Shown here: in pieces, positions 35,469 through 44,739 of the stretch
Layout of the letters: every line of letters begins with the position of its first letter
Position numbering within the stretch: the first letter of the stretch is position 1
Notes under the pieces: generated by a model
Database searches by the model: none
What the model saw: the letters and a program-made list of their open reading frames with translations, nothing else
What the model was told of the DNA's origin: nothing
Translations under genes and position numbers: made by a program
NCBI RefSeq assembly: GCF_014489535.1
Contig: NZ_CP060783.1
Span: 1,054,001-1,118,000, forward strand
Origin: Diaphorobacter aerolatus
GTDB lineage: Bacteria > Pseudomonadota > Gammaproteobacteria > Burkholderiales > Burkholderiaceae_C
Direction: 5' to 3'
DNA: 64,000 nucleotides

Positions 35469-36471
35469 GTCGCCCGAGCCCCAACGCGTCCGGCGGTCGC
35501 ATGATGCCGGTCGAACTCGCGGCCGAACTGATCCGCTCCGGCAACAGCTACAGCATTGCTGGCGACGAATCGCAACTGCGCCAACTGCCTGCGGGCAACT
35601 GGATCGGCGGCACCATCCCCTACTTTCTCGGACAGGATGGCGGCCAGACCACACAGCAAGGCGTTTTCGTCGCGCCCCTGCCGTCCTCTGGCCTGCTGCC
35701 GCAAGTCAAGAGTTATGACGAGTCCACGCTGGACCAGATCTGCCTTGACGGTCCCGACCATGGCTTCTCGATCATCGTGATCCCGGCGTTCTCGGGCGTT
35801 CATACCTCGTTCGCCCGCAACGCACCGAGCTATGACGACATGTACGTCAAGCCCTTGATCGGCTGGATCAGCGGCATCCATCTGGAGCAGATGGACAAAC
35901 AGATCCCCATGGCGGTGAACGGCCAGACGCTCGCGTTCGAGCGCGAAAAAGTCGTGGTCATGCACATGCCGCTGCCGCCCCACCTCGTGGCGCACATCGA
36001 CATCCTGAACCTGTTCGAGCAAGGCAAGGGCCCGCTGCTGCAGTTCAACAACACGGGATTTCACATCGACCAATGCAGCGTGGACGGCAAGCCCATGCGC
36101 CTGTCCGACTTCGTGAAAAGCAATCAGATCGACACACGCTTGCCGCTGGTTGCCGACTATTGCGGCGCCATGGTCAACGCAAGCATCAAGAGCCTCAACG
36201 ATGACGGCACGGTAGACATGTATGCGCCGCTTTTCGAAGGCGTCGACTACCGCTTCGCCGCCCCGTGGCCGACTACGTGGCCGCCTTCCACGAGCGCCTG
36301 CCGCATGACCAAAAGCCCGTGAGCTTTGCGTGCAACTGCATCCTGAACTATCTCTACGCCGACCTCGAAGGCAAGAAGCTGCCCGACATGTGGGGGCCGA
36401 TGACCTTTGGTGAAGTGGCGTATCAGTTGCTCAACCAGACGCTGGTCTATCTGCGGGTGGAGCCGGTCTAG
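35465..36471 (+). CDS. FIST-like protein of unknown function, apparent frameshift
   Basis: One C is missing in CCCC at 36261-36264; restored, the protein has 335 residues (VDYRFAAPVADYVAAFHERL across the break). Early PAGNWIGGTIPYFLG and the C-terminal order SFACNCILNYLYADLEG, WGPMTFGEVAYQLLNQTLVY resemble FIST proteins ('GG(S/T)' near the N-terminus, then 'C...R/N' and 'GFxxxGE'), which are thought to be small-ligand sensors. I do not recognise a named close family. Translational coupling to the ISL3-like protein suggests they work together, perhaps as sensor and DNA-binding partner. A bidirectional terminator follows. Confidence 0.5.
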
Positions 36472-36505
36472 GCGCGTTGAGTCATTTACGCAGGAAAGAC
36501 AAAAC

Positions 36506-36531
36506 AAAAAACCCGCCTATGCGGGTTTTTT
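36506..36531. terminator. Bidirectional intrinsic terminator
   Basis: AAAAAACCCGC-CTAT-GCGGGTTTTTT: five G-C pairs flanked by six A and six T. It serves the + strand FIST-like gene (ending 36471) and the convergent acnB (ending 36557). Confidence 0.92.
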
Positions 36532-36556
36532 GATGCTCTCGGCAGAACCAGGCCGA

Positions 36557-39141
36557 TCAGACCTTCTCCGCGACTTCCGCGTATTCCTCGATCTGGTCGA
36601 AGTTCATGTAGCGGTACACGCTCGCCTTGTCGGCGTCGATCACGCCCATTTCCTGGAGGTACTGCTCCTTGGTCGGCAGCTTGCCCAGGCGCGAGGCGAT
36701 GGCGGCGAGTTCGGCGGAGCCGAGGAACACGTTGGTGTTCTTGCCCAGGCGGTTCGGGAAGTTGCGCGTGGAGGTGGAGATCACCGTCGCGCCTTCACGC
36801 ACCTGTGCCTGGTTGCCCATGCACAGCGAGCAGCCCGGCATTTCGGTGCGCGCACCGGCGGTGCCGAAGGCGGCGTAGTGGCCTTCCTTGATCAACTCGT
36901 TCTGATCCATCTTGGTCGGCGGCGCGACCCACAGCTTGACCGGAATGTCGCGCTGTCCGCCGAGCAGCTTGGCGGCGGCGCGGAAGTGGCCGATGTTGGT
37001 CATGCACGAACCGATGAAGGCTTCGTCGATGGCGGTGCCAGCGACTTCGGACAGGAACTTGGCGTCGTCCGGGTCGTTCGGGCAGCAGACGATGGGCTCC
37101 TTGATGTCGGCCAGATCGATCTCGATGACGTGCGCGTATTCGGCGTCCTTGTCGGCTTCGAGCAGCTCGGGCTTGGCCAGCCAGGCTTCGACCTTCTCGA
37201 TGCGGCGCTGCAGCGTCTTCGCGTCGGCATAACCGTCGGCGATCATGTTCTTCATCAGAACCACGTTCGACCTCAGGTACTCGGCGACGGGCTCCTTGTT
37301 GAGCTTGATCGTGCAGCCCGCGGCCGAGCGCTCGGCCGAGGCGTCGGACAGTTCGAAGGCCTGTTCGACCTTGAGGTCGGGCAGACCTTCGATTTCGAGG
37401 ATGCGGCCCGAGAACTCGTTGATCTTGCCGGCCTTGGCCACGGTGAGCAGGCCTTGCTTGATGCCGTACAGCGGGATCGCGTGCACGAGGTCGCGCAGGG
37501 TCACGCCGGGCTGCATTTCACCCTTGAAGCGAACGAGGATGGACTCGGGCATGTCCAGCGGCATCACGCCGGTGGCCGCACCGAACGCGACGAGGCCGGA
37601 GCCGGCTGGGAAGGAAATGCCGATCGGAAAACGCGTGTGCGAGTCGCCGCCGGTGCCGACGGTGTCGGGCAGCAGCAGGCGGTTGAGCCAGCTGTGGATC
37701 ACGCCGTCGCCGGGACGCAGCGCAACGCCGCCACGGTTGGAGATGAAGGCGGGCAGCTCGCGGTGCGTCTTCACGTCCACGGGCTTGGGATAGGCTGCGG
37801 TGTGGCAGAAGGACTGCATCACCATGTCGGCGGAGAAGCCGAGGCAGGCCAGGTCCTTGAGTTCGTCGCGCGTCATCGGGCCGGTGGTGTCCTGCGACCC
37901 CACGGTGGTCATGCGCGGCTCGCAGTAGGTACCGGGGCGCACGCCCTGGCCTTCGGGCAGACCGACGGCGCGGCCAACCATCTTCTGGGCCAGCGTGAAG
38001 CCGGCCTTGGACGTGGCGGGTGCCTGCGGCAGGCGGAAGACGTTCGACGCCGGCAGACCCAGCGCTTCGCGGGCCTTGGCCGTGAGCGAGCGGCCGATGA
38101 TCAGGTTGATGCGGCCACCGGCGCGCACTTCGTCGAGCAGCACGTCGGACTTGAGCTGGAAGTCGGCGACGTTGGCGCCGTTCTTCTCGATCTTGCCGTC
38201 ATAGGGATAGATGTCGATCACGTCGCCCATCTCCAGCCGGGAGACGTCGACTTCGATCGGCAGCGCGCCCGAGTCTTCCTGCGTGTTGAAGAAGATCGGT
38301 GCGATCTTGCCGCCCAGCGTCACACCGCCGAAGCGCTTGTTGGGCACGAACGGGATGTCCATGCCGGTCGCCCAGATGATGGAGTTGGTGGCCGACTTGC
38401 GCGAAGAACCGGTGCCGACCACGTCGCCCACGTAGGCCACGAGGTGGCCCTTGTTCTTGAGGTCGTCGATGAACTGCATGGGGCCGCGCTTGCCGTCGGC
38501 TTCGGGCTTGAACGCCGCGTCGGGACGCGTGTTCTTGAGCATCGCCAGATAGTGCAGCGGAATGTCGGGGCGGCTCCAGGCATCGGGCGCGGCGACAGGT
38601 CGTCGGTGTTGGTCTCGCCGGGCACCTTGAAGACGGTGACGGTGATCTTTTTCTCGACTTCGGGGCGCGAGGTGAACCACTCGGCGTCGGCCCAGCTCTG
38701 CATCACTTCGCGGGCCTTGGCGTTGCCCGCCTTGGCCTTGGCGGCGACATCGTTGAAGAAGTCGAACATCAGCAGCGTCTTCTTCAGCGCCTCGGCAGCC
38801 ACACCGGCGACTTCGGGGTCGTCCAGCAATTCGATCAGCGGATGCACGTTGTAGCCGCCCACCATGGTGCCGAGCAGCTCGGTGGCCTTGGCCTTGGAGA
38901 TCAGGTCGACCTTGATGTCGCCATGCGCCACAGCGGCCAGGAACGACGCCTTGACCTTGGCCGCGTCATCCACACCGGGCGGCACGCGGTGGGTCAGCAG
39001 GTCGAGCAAAAAGGCATCCTCGCCCGCGGGCGGGTTCTTGATCAGCTCGGTCAGCTCGGCTACCTGCCTGGCGTCCAGCGGCAGTGGGGGAATGCCCAAA
39101 GCGGCGCGCTCGGCCACATGGTCACGATAGGCTTTCAACAT
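36557..39141 (-). CDS. acnB: Aconitate hydratase B, one apparent frameshift
   Basis: Interconverts citrate and isocitrate; AcnB is the main TCA-cycle aconitase. Two frames join at 38591-38592, where one G (C on the coding strand) is missing (expected [17 protein letters not shown]), giving 861 residues against 865 in E. coli. Domain order is AcnB-type: N-terminal HEAT-like domain, swivel domain, then the catalytic domain. The [4Fe-4S] Cys residues are in [15 protein letters not shown] and [13 protein letters not shown]; substrate contacts include [12 protein letters not shown]. It starts the minus-strand side of the TCA block. Confidence 0.95.
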
Positions 39142-39189
39142 GGTCTACTTCTCCGAAGTTTTGGTTCTCAATCAATGGGGGCAACAAAA

Positions 39190-39240
39190 CCGGCAGGCCT
39201 CCGGTGGCCATCGCCTGAATGGCCACCGGAAACCTGCCGG
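39190..39240 (-). terminator. Long two-part hairpin, terminator of the secreted-protein gene
   Basis: An inner stem CCGGTGGCCAT/ATGGCCACCGG and an outer stem CCGGCAGG/CCTGCCGG are separated by three-base bulges (CCT and AAA). On the minus strand TTTTGTT follows. It lies 26 bases after the stop of the gene ending at 39267 and before acnB. Confidence 0.8.
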
Positions 39241-39266
39241 AGTTTTTCAGTCCAGAACTACAGGGG

Positions 39267-39854
39267 TTACTTGTTGTTCACGCCGTCCAGCAGGTTGGGC
39301 TGAGGGTTCTTCTTCATCGACTCGGCCACGGCCACCTGGTTGGGGCTCATGCATTCGTCGGCCATGCGCTGGCCCTGCTTCTGGTTGAGCAACATGGACT
39401 TGTTGGCAATCTGCATCCAGACCGCGCCGGCCTTCTGGTCTTCGAGTCGCACGGCACCGGTGGAGGTGGTCACGGGCTGCATGTGGTATTTGAAATTCTT
39501 GCCGGTCACATGGAAACGGCCAGGAGACTTCTCGTCCTTTTCGATGTCCACGAAGGCACCCAGTTCGCAGGGCATGCGGCCAGTGGTGACGGTCTCGGCC
39601 AGCGCCAGTTCGGCGGGCGACAGCGCGGCTTCTGCGGCGATGAAGCCGGTGGCCACCTGTGTCGCGGCGCTCTTGAGCTGCGTGCGGCTGCTGGTGGCCG
39701 CAGACTTCTTCGGCGTGCTCTTCTTGGCAGCCGTGGTGGTCTTCTTGGCCGCAGGAGCTTTCGCAGCAGTCTTGGGGGCGGGCTTGGAAGTGGTCTGCGC
39801 CGTGACGAGGGCGGGTGCGAGAGCGATCAGTGCGGCAGCGAAGAGGGTCTTCAT
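39267..39854 (-). CDS. Secreted Lys/Ala/Pro-rich protein of unknown function
   Basis: 195 residues from ATG 39852-39854 after a GGAG signal. A signal peptide (residues 1-19, ending VTAQ) leads into a ~45-residue low-complexity tract of Lys, Ala, Thr and Pro (KPAPKTAAKAPAAKKTTTA). A compact periplasmic domain follows with two Cys (PCELGAF and ADECMSP) that may form a disulfide. The domain is rich in beta strands (GRFHVTGKNFKYHMQPV, AGAVWMQIANKSMLL). I recall similar proteins only as conserved hypotheticals of Burkholderiales. It lies between the CoA ester lyase and acnB and has its own terminator. Confidence 0.75.
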   Translation of the reverse strand: MKTLFAAALIALAPALVTAQTTSKPAPKTAAKAPAAKKTTTAAKKSTPKKSAATSSRTQLKSAATQVATGFIAAEAALSPAELALAETVTTGRMPCELGAFVDIEKDEKSPGRFHVTGKNFKYHMQPVTTSTGAVRLEDQKAGAVWMQIANKSMLLNQKQGQRMADECMSPNQVAVAESMKKNPQPNLLDGVNNK

Positions 39855-39912
39855 GGTGACTCCTGCAAGGAAAAAATGGATTGATGGAACCAAAACAATA
39901 AAAATAACCGAT

Positions 39913-40932
39913 TTATGCCGAATCGGAGCCATCGCCCGTAACAAACCATTGGCGCATTTCCAACGGAATGGAGCGGCCGGTCTGGTGTGCTCGCTCGAGA
40001 ACCTGCCAGAAATAGCGGTAGCTCGCGCGATCATGCAAAACGCCGTCTTCGCTGATGGGCGCCCAGTCAGCGGCCACGGCGGCGGAAATGATGCGTCCGG
40101 CGCGTTCGATCTCGATCTCGTCCGGTGCCAGCGCCGCCAGAATCGGGCGAATCTGCGCCGGGTGGATGCTCCACATGCGCGTGTAGCCGAATTCGCGAGC
40201 GGCCTTGCGGGCTGCTGCCTGCATGGCATCGGTATTGCTGAATTCGGTGACGACGCAGTGCGAGGGAACCTTGCCATGGGCGTGGCAGGCCGATGAGATG
40301 TCGAGTTTGGCGCGCACGACCAGTGGATGCTCGAACTGGCCGGTCGAGGTCATCCCCGACGATGGTATCGCGCCGCCATGGGCGGAGACGAAATCCATCA
40401 GGCCGAAGCTCAGGCTCTGGATGCGCGGATGCGCGGCGATGTCGAACGCGCGCTGCACGGCGGCGGGCGATTCGATGAGCGCGTGCAGCGGCAGGTCCTT
40501 GGCACCGGCGGCGTCGAGCGCACGCGCGGCGATTTCCACATCCTCCACCGACTCCACCTTGGGAATCATGATGTGGCAAAGCCGGTCCCAGGCCTCACCC
40601 GCAATCGTCGCCACGTCATTGGCGAACGCCGGATGATCGACCGTGTGCACCCGGGCGGCCACGCGCGCTCCGGGCCGGGTTTCGCGCGCCAGTTGGGCGA
40701 CGAGGCTTGCGTGCTCACGCTCCAGTCCCACGGGCGCGCCATCCTCGCAGTCCAGCGTCACGTCGAACACCACATGGCCGAACTCGCCGCGCATCTCGTC
40801 CTGCAATTGCAGGCTCTTGCGCATGCGTGCTTCGACGCCGCTGTAGTGATCGCAAACGGGAATGGACTGCCGCCCCGCCTGCGCTCCGAGCAGGACAGTG
40901 GCTGGATGGGCTGGGTTGGCGGGCGTCGTCAT
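39913..40932 (-). CDS. HpcH/HpaI aldolase/citrate lyase family CoA ester lyase (malyl-CoA lyase-like)
   Basis: 339 residues. CitE-fold features are FDVTLDCEDGAPVG near residue 58 (metal-binding Glu/Asp), AARVHTVDHPAFANDV near 90, MIPKVESVEDVE near 125, and ALIESPAAVQRAFDIA near 150. Such enzymes cleave or form malyl-CoA or methylmalyl-CoA, linking glyoxylate or propionyl-CoA to the TCA cycle. ATG at 40930-40932 overlaps the tam stop (ATGA), so it is co-translated with the methyltransferase. Confidence 0.87.
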   Translation of the reverse strand: MTTPANPAHPATVLLGAQAGRQSIPVCDHYSGVEARMRKSLQLQDEMRGEFGHVVFDVTLDCEDGAPVGLEREHASLVAQLARETRPGARVAARVHTVDHPAFANDVATIAGEAWDRLCHIMIPKVESVEDVEIAARALDAAGAKDLPLHALIESPAAVQRAFDIAAHPRIQSLSFGLMDFVSAHGGAIPSSGMTSTGQFEHPLVVRAKLDISSACHAHGKVPSHCVVTEFSNTDAMQAAARKAAREFGYTRMWSIHPAQIRPILAALAPDEIEIERAGRIISAAVAADWAPISEDGVLHDRASYRYFWQVLERAHQTGRSIPLEMRQWFVTGDGSDSA

Positions 40933-41717
40933 GCGGGGCGCTGGGCAACGATGAACATGCGCGGAAAGGCCAGCAGACGCTTGCCATCGCTGCGCACGGG
41001 ATATTCGGTATCGATTCGCTCCTCGTAACTCGCAAGAAACTCGGCTCGCAAGACATCGGAAAGCGGATCGACAAAGGGTTTGAGTCCGGTACTGCGCACC
41101 CATTCGACGATGGCTGCGGCTGACTCCAGGGGATGCTGGTAAACGGTGTGCCAGACATCGACCTGCGCGGCCTCGCGCGCCAGCAGGTCGTAGTACTGCT
41201 GAATGCCAAGCAGGTCGGTACGCAGGCGACTCACATCGCCAATCACCTGCCGGTAAGGCGATTCGGCGGCCAGTTCGCGCATGTTGCGGTGCGTGGGTTC
41301 GGCGCGGTTGTCCGGCATCTGCACGGCCAGCACGCCGCCGGGTGCGAGTGCGTTGAAAAGACGCGGGATCAGCGTCTCGTGCTCGCCTACCCATTGCAAC
41401 GCGGCATTCGCATAGATGAGATCGGGTGCCGGATCAGTGGCGGAGCCGGGCACCCAGTCCTTGATGTCCGCGGCCACAAAATCCACGCCGGGAAGGCGCT
41501 TGGCCGCACTCTCCAGCATGGCTTTGGAGTTGTCCACCCCGGTCACACGCGCATTCGGAAAGCGCGCGACCAGCAGTTCGGTGGAATTCCCCGGCCCGCA
41601 GCCCAGATCCACCACATGGGATGGATTGGAAAGGGGCACGCGCGCCAGCAGCTCACGGGCCGGGCGCGTGCGCTCGTCTTCGTAGCGGCTGTAGAGCTGG
41701 GGATTCCAATCCTGCAC
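40929..41717 (-). CDS. tam: Trans-aconitate 2-methyltransferase
   Basis: 262 residues. SAM-dependent class I fold: [20 protein letters not shown] near residue 34, [12 protein letters not shown] near 60, and [12 protein letters not shown] near 98. The opening [18 protein letters not shown] and the closing part ([26 protein letters not shown] in pieces) match Tam proteins. Tam methylates trans-aconitate, which forms spontaneously from cis-aconitate and inhibits aconitase. Its position in a block with acnB, a CoA ester lyase and mdh supports this role. Confidence 0.92.
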   Translation of the reverse strand: MQDWNPQLYSRYEDERTRPARELLARVPLSNPSHVVDLGCGPGNSTELLVARFPNARVTGVDNSKAMLESAAKRLPGVDFVAADIKDWVPGSATDPAPDLIYANAALQWVGEHETLIPRLFNALAPGGVLAVQMPDNRAEPTHRNMRELAAESPYRQVIGDVSRLRTDLLGIQQYYDLLAREAAQVDVWHTVYQHPLESAAAIVEWVRSTGLKPFVDPLSDVLRAEFLASYEERIDTEYPVRSDGKRLLAFPRMFIVAQRPA

Positions 41718-41743
41718 GGGCGGACTTTTTTCGCTTCAGGAAA

Positions 41744-42730
41744 TCACAGCAGGTGCTTGACGCCGTCCTGCTCGCCTTGCAGCTCGGCCAGCGTCTTGTC
41801 GATGCATTCCTGCGAGAAGGCATCGATTTCCAGACCTTCGACGATCTTGTACTCACCGTTTTCGGTGGTGACCGGGAAGCCGAACACGATGTCCTTGGGA
41901 ATGCCGTATTCGCCATTGGAAGGCACGCCCATGGTGACCCATTCGCCCTTGGAGCCCAGAGCCCAGTCGCGCATGTGGTCGATGGCGGCGTTGGCAGCCG
42001 AAGCAGCCGACGACAGACCGCGAGCGGCGATGATCGCAGCGCCGCGCTTGCCCACGGTCGGCAGGAACACGTCCTTGTTCCATGCCTGATCGTTGATCAT
42101 GTCCTTGACGGACTTGCCGTCCACGGTGGCGAAGCGGTAGTCCGCGTACATCGTGGGCGAGTGGTTGCCCCAGACGGTCAGCTTCTTGATGTCGCCGACG
42201 GCGAAGTTTGCCTTCGCGGCCAGTTGCGAAGCAGCGCGGTTGTGATCGAGGCGCAGCATGGCGGTGAAGTTCTTGGCTGGCAGATCAGGCGCCGACTTCA
42301 TCGCGATGTAGGCATTGGTGTTGGCCGGGTTGCCGACCACCAGCACCTTCACATTGCGCGAGGCGACGGCGTTCAGCGCCTTGCCCTGGGCCGTGAAGAT
42401 CTGGGCGTTCGCGGCCAGCAGGTCGGCGCGCTCCATGCCGGGGCCGCGAGGACGGGCACCGACCAGCAGCGCGTAGTCGGTATCCTTGAAGGCTTGCAGC
42501 GGATCGCTGTGGGCCTCGATACCGGCCAGCAACGGGAACGCGCAGTCTTCCAGTTCCATGATCACGCCCTTGAGCGCGTTCTGGGCTTTTTCGTCGGGAA
42601 TTTCGAGCAACTGAAGAATGACGGGCTGATCCTTGCCCAGCATTTCGCCGGAAGCGATGCGGAACAACAGGGCGTAACCGATTTGACCAGCGGCACCGGT
42701 GACGGCAACGCGAACGGGCTTCTTGCTCAT
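41744..42730 (-). CDS. mdh: Malate dehydrogenase (type 2)
   Basis: 328 residues from ATG 42728-42730. NAD-binding [19 protein letters not shown] is at the N-terminus. Substrate Arg residues lie in [26 protein letters not shown] is near residue 130, and the catalytic His is in [13 protein letters not shown] near residue 187. It belongs to the cytosolic-eukaryote-like branch common in Burkholderiales. It is divergent from the GntR gene; tam and the CoA ester lyase follow it on the minus strand within about 30 bases, so they probably share its transcript. Confidence 0.95.
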   Translation of the reverse strand: MSKKPVRVAVTGAAGQIGYALLFRIASGEMLGKDQPVILQLLEIPDEKAQNALKGVIMELEDCAFPLLAGIEAHSDPLQAFKDTDYALLVGARPRGPGMERADLLAANAQIFTAQGKALNAVASRNVKVLVVGNPANTNAYIAMKSAPDLPAKNFTAMLRLDHNRAASQLAAKANFAVGDIKKLTVWGNHSPTMYADYRFATVDGKSVKDMINDQAWNKDVFLPTVGKRGAAIIAARGLSSAASAANAAIDHMRDWALGSKGEWVTMGVPSNGEYGIPKDIVFGFPVTTENGEYKIVEGLEIDAFSQECIDKTLAELQGEQDGVKHLL

Positions 42731-42869
42731 GGGAAAAACTCCAAAAAAATGAGGACAGTATGGGTGCCAGGGTTCACTTGACCGCGCTCCAAACGACAGC
42801 AGCCCGTGCCCCGCAATCACAACCCAAGAGTGTACCGCTGATTGCTGAACAGGGTCAATTTGTCTTATG

Positions 42870-42881
42870 TCTTATATAAGA
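42870..42881. promoter_or_regulatory. Palindromic operator candidate between mdh and the GntR gene
   Basis: TCTTATATAAGA is a perfect 12-base palindrome, preceded by a direct repeat (GTCTTATGTCTTAT). Its symmetry and A/T centre suit a GntR dimer, so autoregulation and control of mdh are plausible. I did not find a second copy before sdhC. Confidence 0.5.
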
Positions 42882-42945
42882 TATGATGCCGGGTGAAAGT
42901 TTCAACTTGATTACCTCGTCGATCCCCAGTCCCGACCCTGCGGCA

Positions 42946-43736
42946 ATGTCCTCCAATCCGACCCCTCCTCCCTCGGTTCCGCCACTCAAGCGGGAGGGGT
43001 CGGCGTATCGACACCGGCCTTCAGCCCGCTGTATCAGCAAATCAAGGGACTGATCCTGCACAGCCTGCAGCACGGCGAGTGGAAGCCCGGCGAGGTCATC
43101 CCCAGCGAAATGGATCTGGCCGCGCGCTTTCGCGTGAGTCAGGGCACGGTTCGCAAGGCCATCGACGAACTTGCCGCGGACAACCTGCTGATGCGCCGTC
43201 AGGGCAAGGGCACCTTCGTCGCGACGCACGCCGAGCGGCAGGTGCAGTACCGCTTTCTCAAGCTGATGCCCGATGTCGGCGACGCGCGCGAGGAAGGCCC
43301 GGCACAGCGCACGATTCTCGAGTGCAAACGCAGCCGCGCGCCGGTTGAAATCGCGCGGGCGCTGCAGTTGCGCACCGGCGATCCCGTGATCCAGGCGCGG
43401 CGCATCCTGTCATTTGCCGGTGTGCCCACGATCCTGGAGGACATCTGGCTGCCCGGACAGGCCTTCAAAGGGCTGACCGCCGAGCAGATGGCCGAGTACC
43501 AGGGCCCGACCTACGCGATGTTCGAACTGGACTATGGCGTGCGCATGGTGCGTGCCGAAGAAAAAATCCGCGCCATCGCTCCGGACGAAGAACAGGCGAA
43601 TCTGCTGCTGGTGCCCGTGGGGACGCCGCTGCTGTCCGTCGAGCGACTTGCTTATACGTATAACGATGTTCCAATGGAGTTACGTCGCGCACTCTATCGA
43701 ACTGACACGCATCACTATCATAATTCGCTAAGTTGA
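42946..43736 (+). CDS. GntR-family (HutC/UTRA type) regulator, apparent frameshift
   Basis: The C-terminal 208 residues are open from 43110, but the winged HTH starts earlier: FSPLYQQIKGLILHSLQHGE precedes EMDLAARFRVSQGTVRKAID. One G is missing in the run at 42996-42999. Restored, ATG at 42946 gives 263 residues with a Pro-rich N-terminal tail. The UTRA effector domain follows (VIQARRILSFAGVPTILEDIWLP in pieces, ending LRRALYRTDTHHYHNSLS). It lies directly upstream of sdhCDAB-gltA and divergent from mdh, so it probably controls TCA-cycle genes. Confidence 0.82.
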
Positions 43737-43869
43737 CAACCGGGTTTCCCGCAACTCCCGAGTACGGAATAAGCAATCACCACAACCGGGTGACATTGCG
43801 TTGCAATAGAATTTTGGGTTGACCTCATCGGCGATTACAACGCAGTTACATCCACGAAAGCACCTTGAC

Positions 43870-44292
43870 ATGACTGAGCAAGCCAAAAAGCGGCCCGAGT
43901 TCCGCAATATCAACGTATTCACGGACCTCCCGTCATACCGACTTCCGGCGGCTGGCATCCTGTCGATCCTGCACCGTGTGAGCGGCATGATCCTGTTCCT
44001 GCTGCTGCCGTTCATCATGTGGATGTTCGACACATCGCTGTCTTCGGAAATTTCCTACGGTTCTTTCACATCGGTGTTTCAGGGCACCTGGGGCTGGTTC
44101 GCCAAGCTCGTGTGCCTGGCGCTGATCTGGGGTTATCTGCATCACTTCTGCGCCGGTGTTCGCCACCTTGCGATGGACATGAACCATCACATCGTGAACA
44201 AGGAATTCGGCAAGACCTCCGCCCTCGTGTGCTTCGCGGTCAGCCTGCTGCTGACCGTGGTGCTGGGCGCCAAGTTGTTCGGCCTGTTCTGA
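43870..44292 (+). CDS. sdhC: Succinate dehydrogenase cytochrome b556 subunit
   Basis: 140 residues from ATG 43870. KRPEFRNINVF precedes the conserved SILHRVSGMILFLLLP of helix I. Helix II contains the heme-ligand region YLHHFCAGVRHLAMD, and helix III closes the protein (VCFAVSLLLTVVLGAKLFG). With SdhD it anchors SdhAB in the membrane and binds heme b and ubiquinone. An in-frame upstream ATG (43819) lacks support. Confidence 0.93.
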   Translation: MTEQAKKRPEFRNINVFTDLPSYRLPAAGILSILHRVSGMILFLLLPFIMWMFDTSLSSEISYGSFTSVFQGTWGWFAKLVCLALIWGYLHHFCAGVRHLAMDMNHHIVNKEFGKTSALVCFAVSLLLTVVLGAKLFGLF

Positions 44293-44341
44293 TCGGCCAA
44301 GTCTTTCTCTTTTAATTCTCCCTCGATAAGGAAAAAGAACC

Positions 44342-44707
44342 ATGTCCGTGAATTACGGCTCCAAGCGCACCGTGGTTGGTGCGCACTACGGCATCCGCGA
44401 CTGGCTGGTCCAGCGCGGCACCGCCGTGCTGATGGCACTGTTCACCATCGTCCTGCTCGCCCGCGTGCTGATGATCTCCGGCCCCATTGGCTATGACGGC
44501 TGGGCGGGCGTCTTCGCCCCCCAATGGATGAAGTTCCTGACCTTCGCCGTGATCGTCTCGCTGGTGTGGCACGCCTGGGTGGGTGTGCGCGACGTCTGGA
44601 TGGACTACGTGCCCGCTGCCGGTCTGCGTCTGATCCTGAACATTTTCACCATTGTCTGGCTGGTCGGCTGTGCAGGCTGGGGCTTCCAGGTTCTGTGGCG
44701 TCTCTGA
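44342..44707 (+). CDS. sdhD: Succinate dehydrogenase membrane anchor subunit
   Basis: 121 residues with three membrane helices: DWLVQRGTAVLMALFTIVLL, FLTFAVIVSLVWHAWVGVRD (His heme ligand and the conserved Asp near the quinone site), and LILNIFTIVWLVGCAGWG. It follows sdhC by about 50 bases in the usual order. A short AAGGAAAAAG signal precedes the ATG. Confidence 0.93.
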   Translation: MSVNYGSKRTVVGAHYGIRDWLVQRGTAVLMALFTIVLLARVLMISGPIGYDGWAGVFAPQWMKFLTFAVIVSLVWHAWVGVRDVWMDYVPAAGLRLILNIFTIVWLVGCAGWGFQVLWRL

Positions 44708-44739
44708 TAGAGACTGATCTCCGCGATTGAAAGAAAAGA

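Noticed and set aside
36407..38854. 815-codon open frame on the + strand
   Set aside because: Antisense to acnB; repetitive Val/Gly/Arg/His-rich sequence typical of high-GC shadows.
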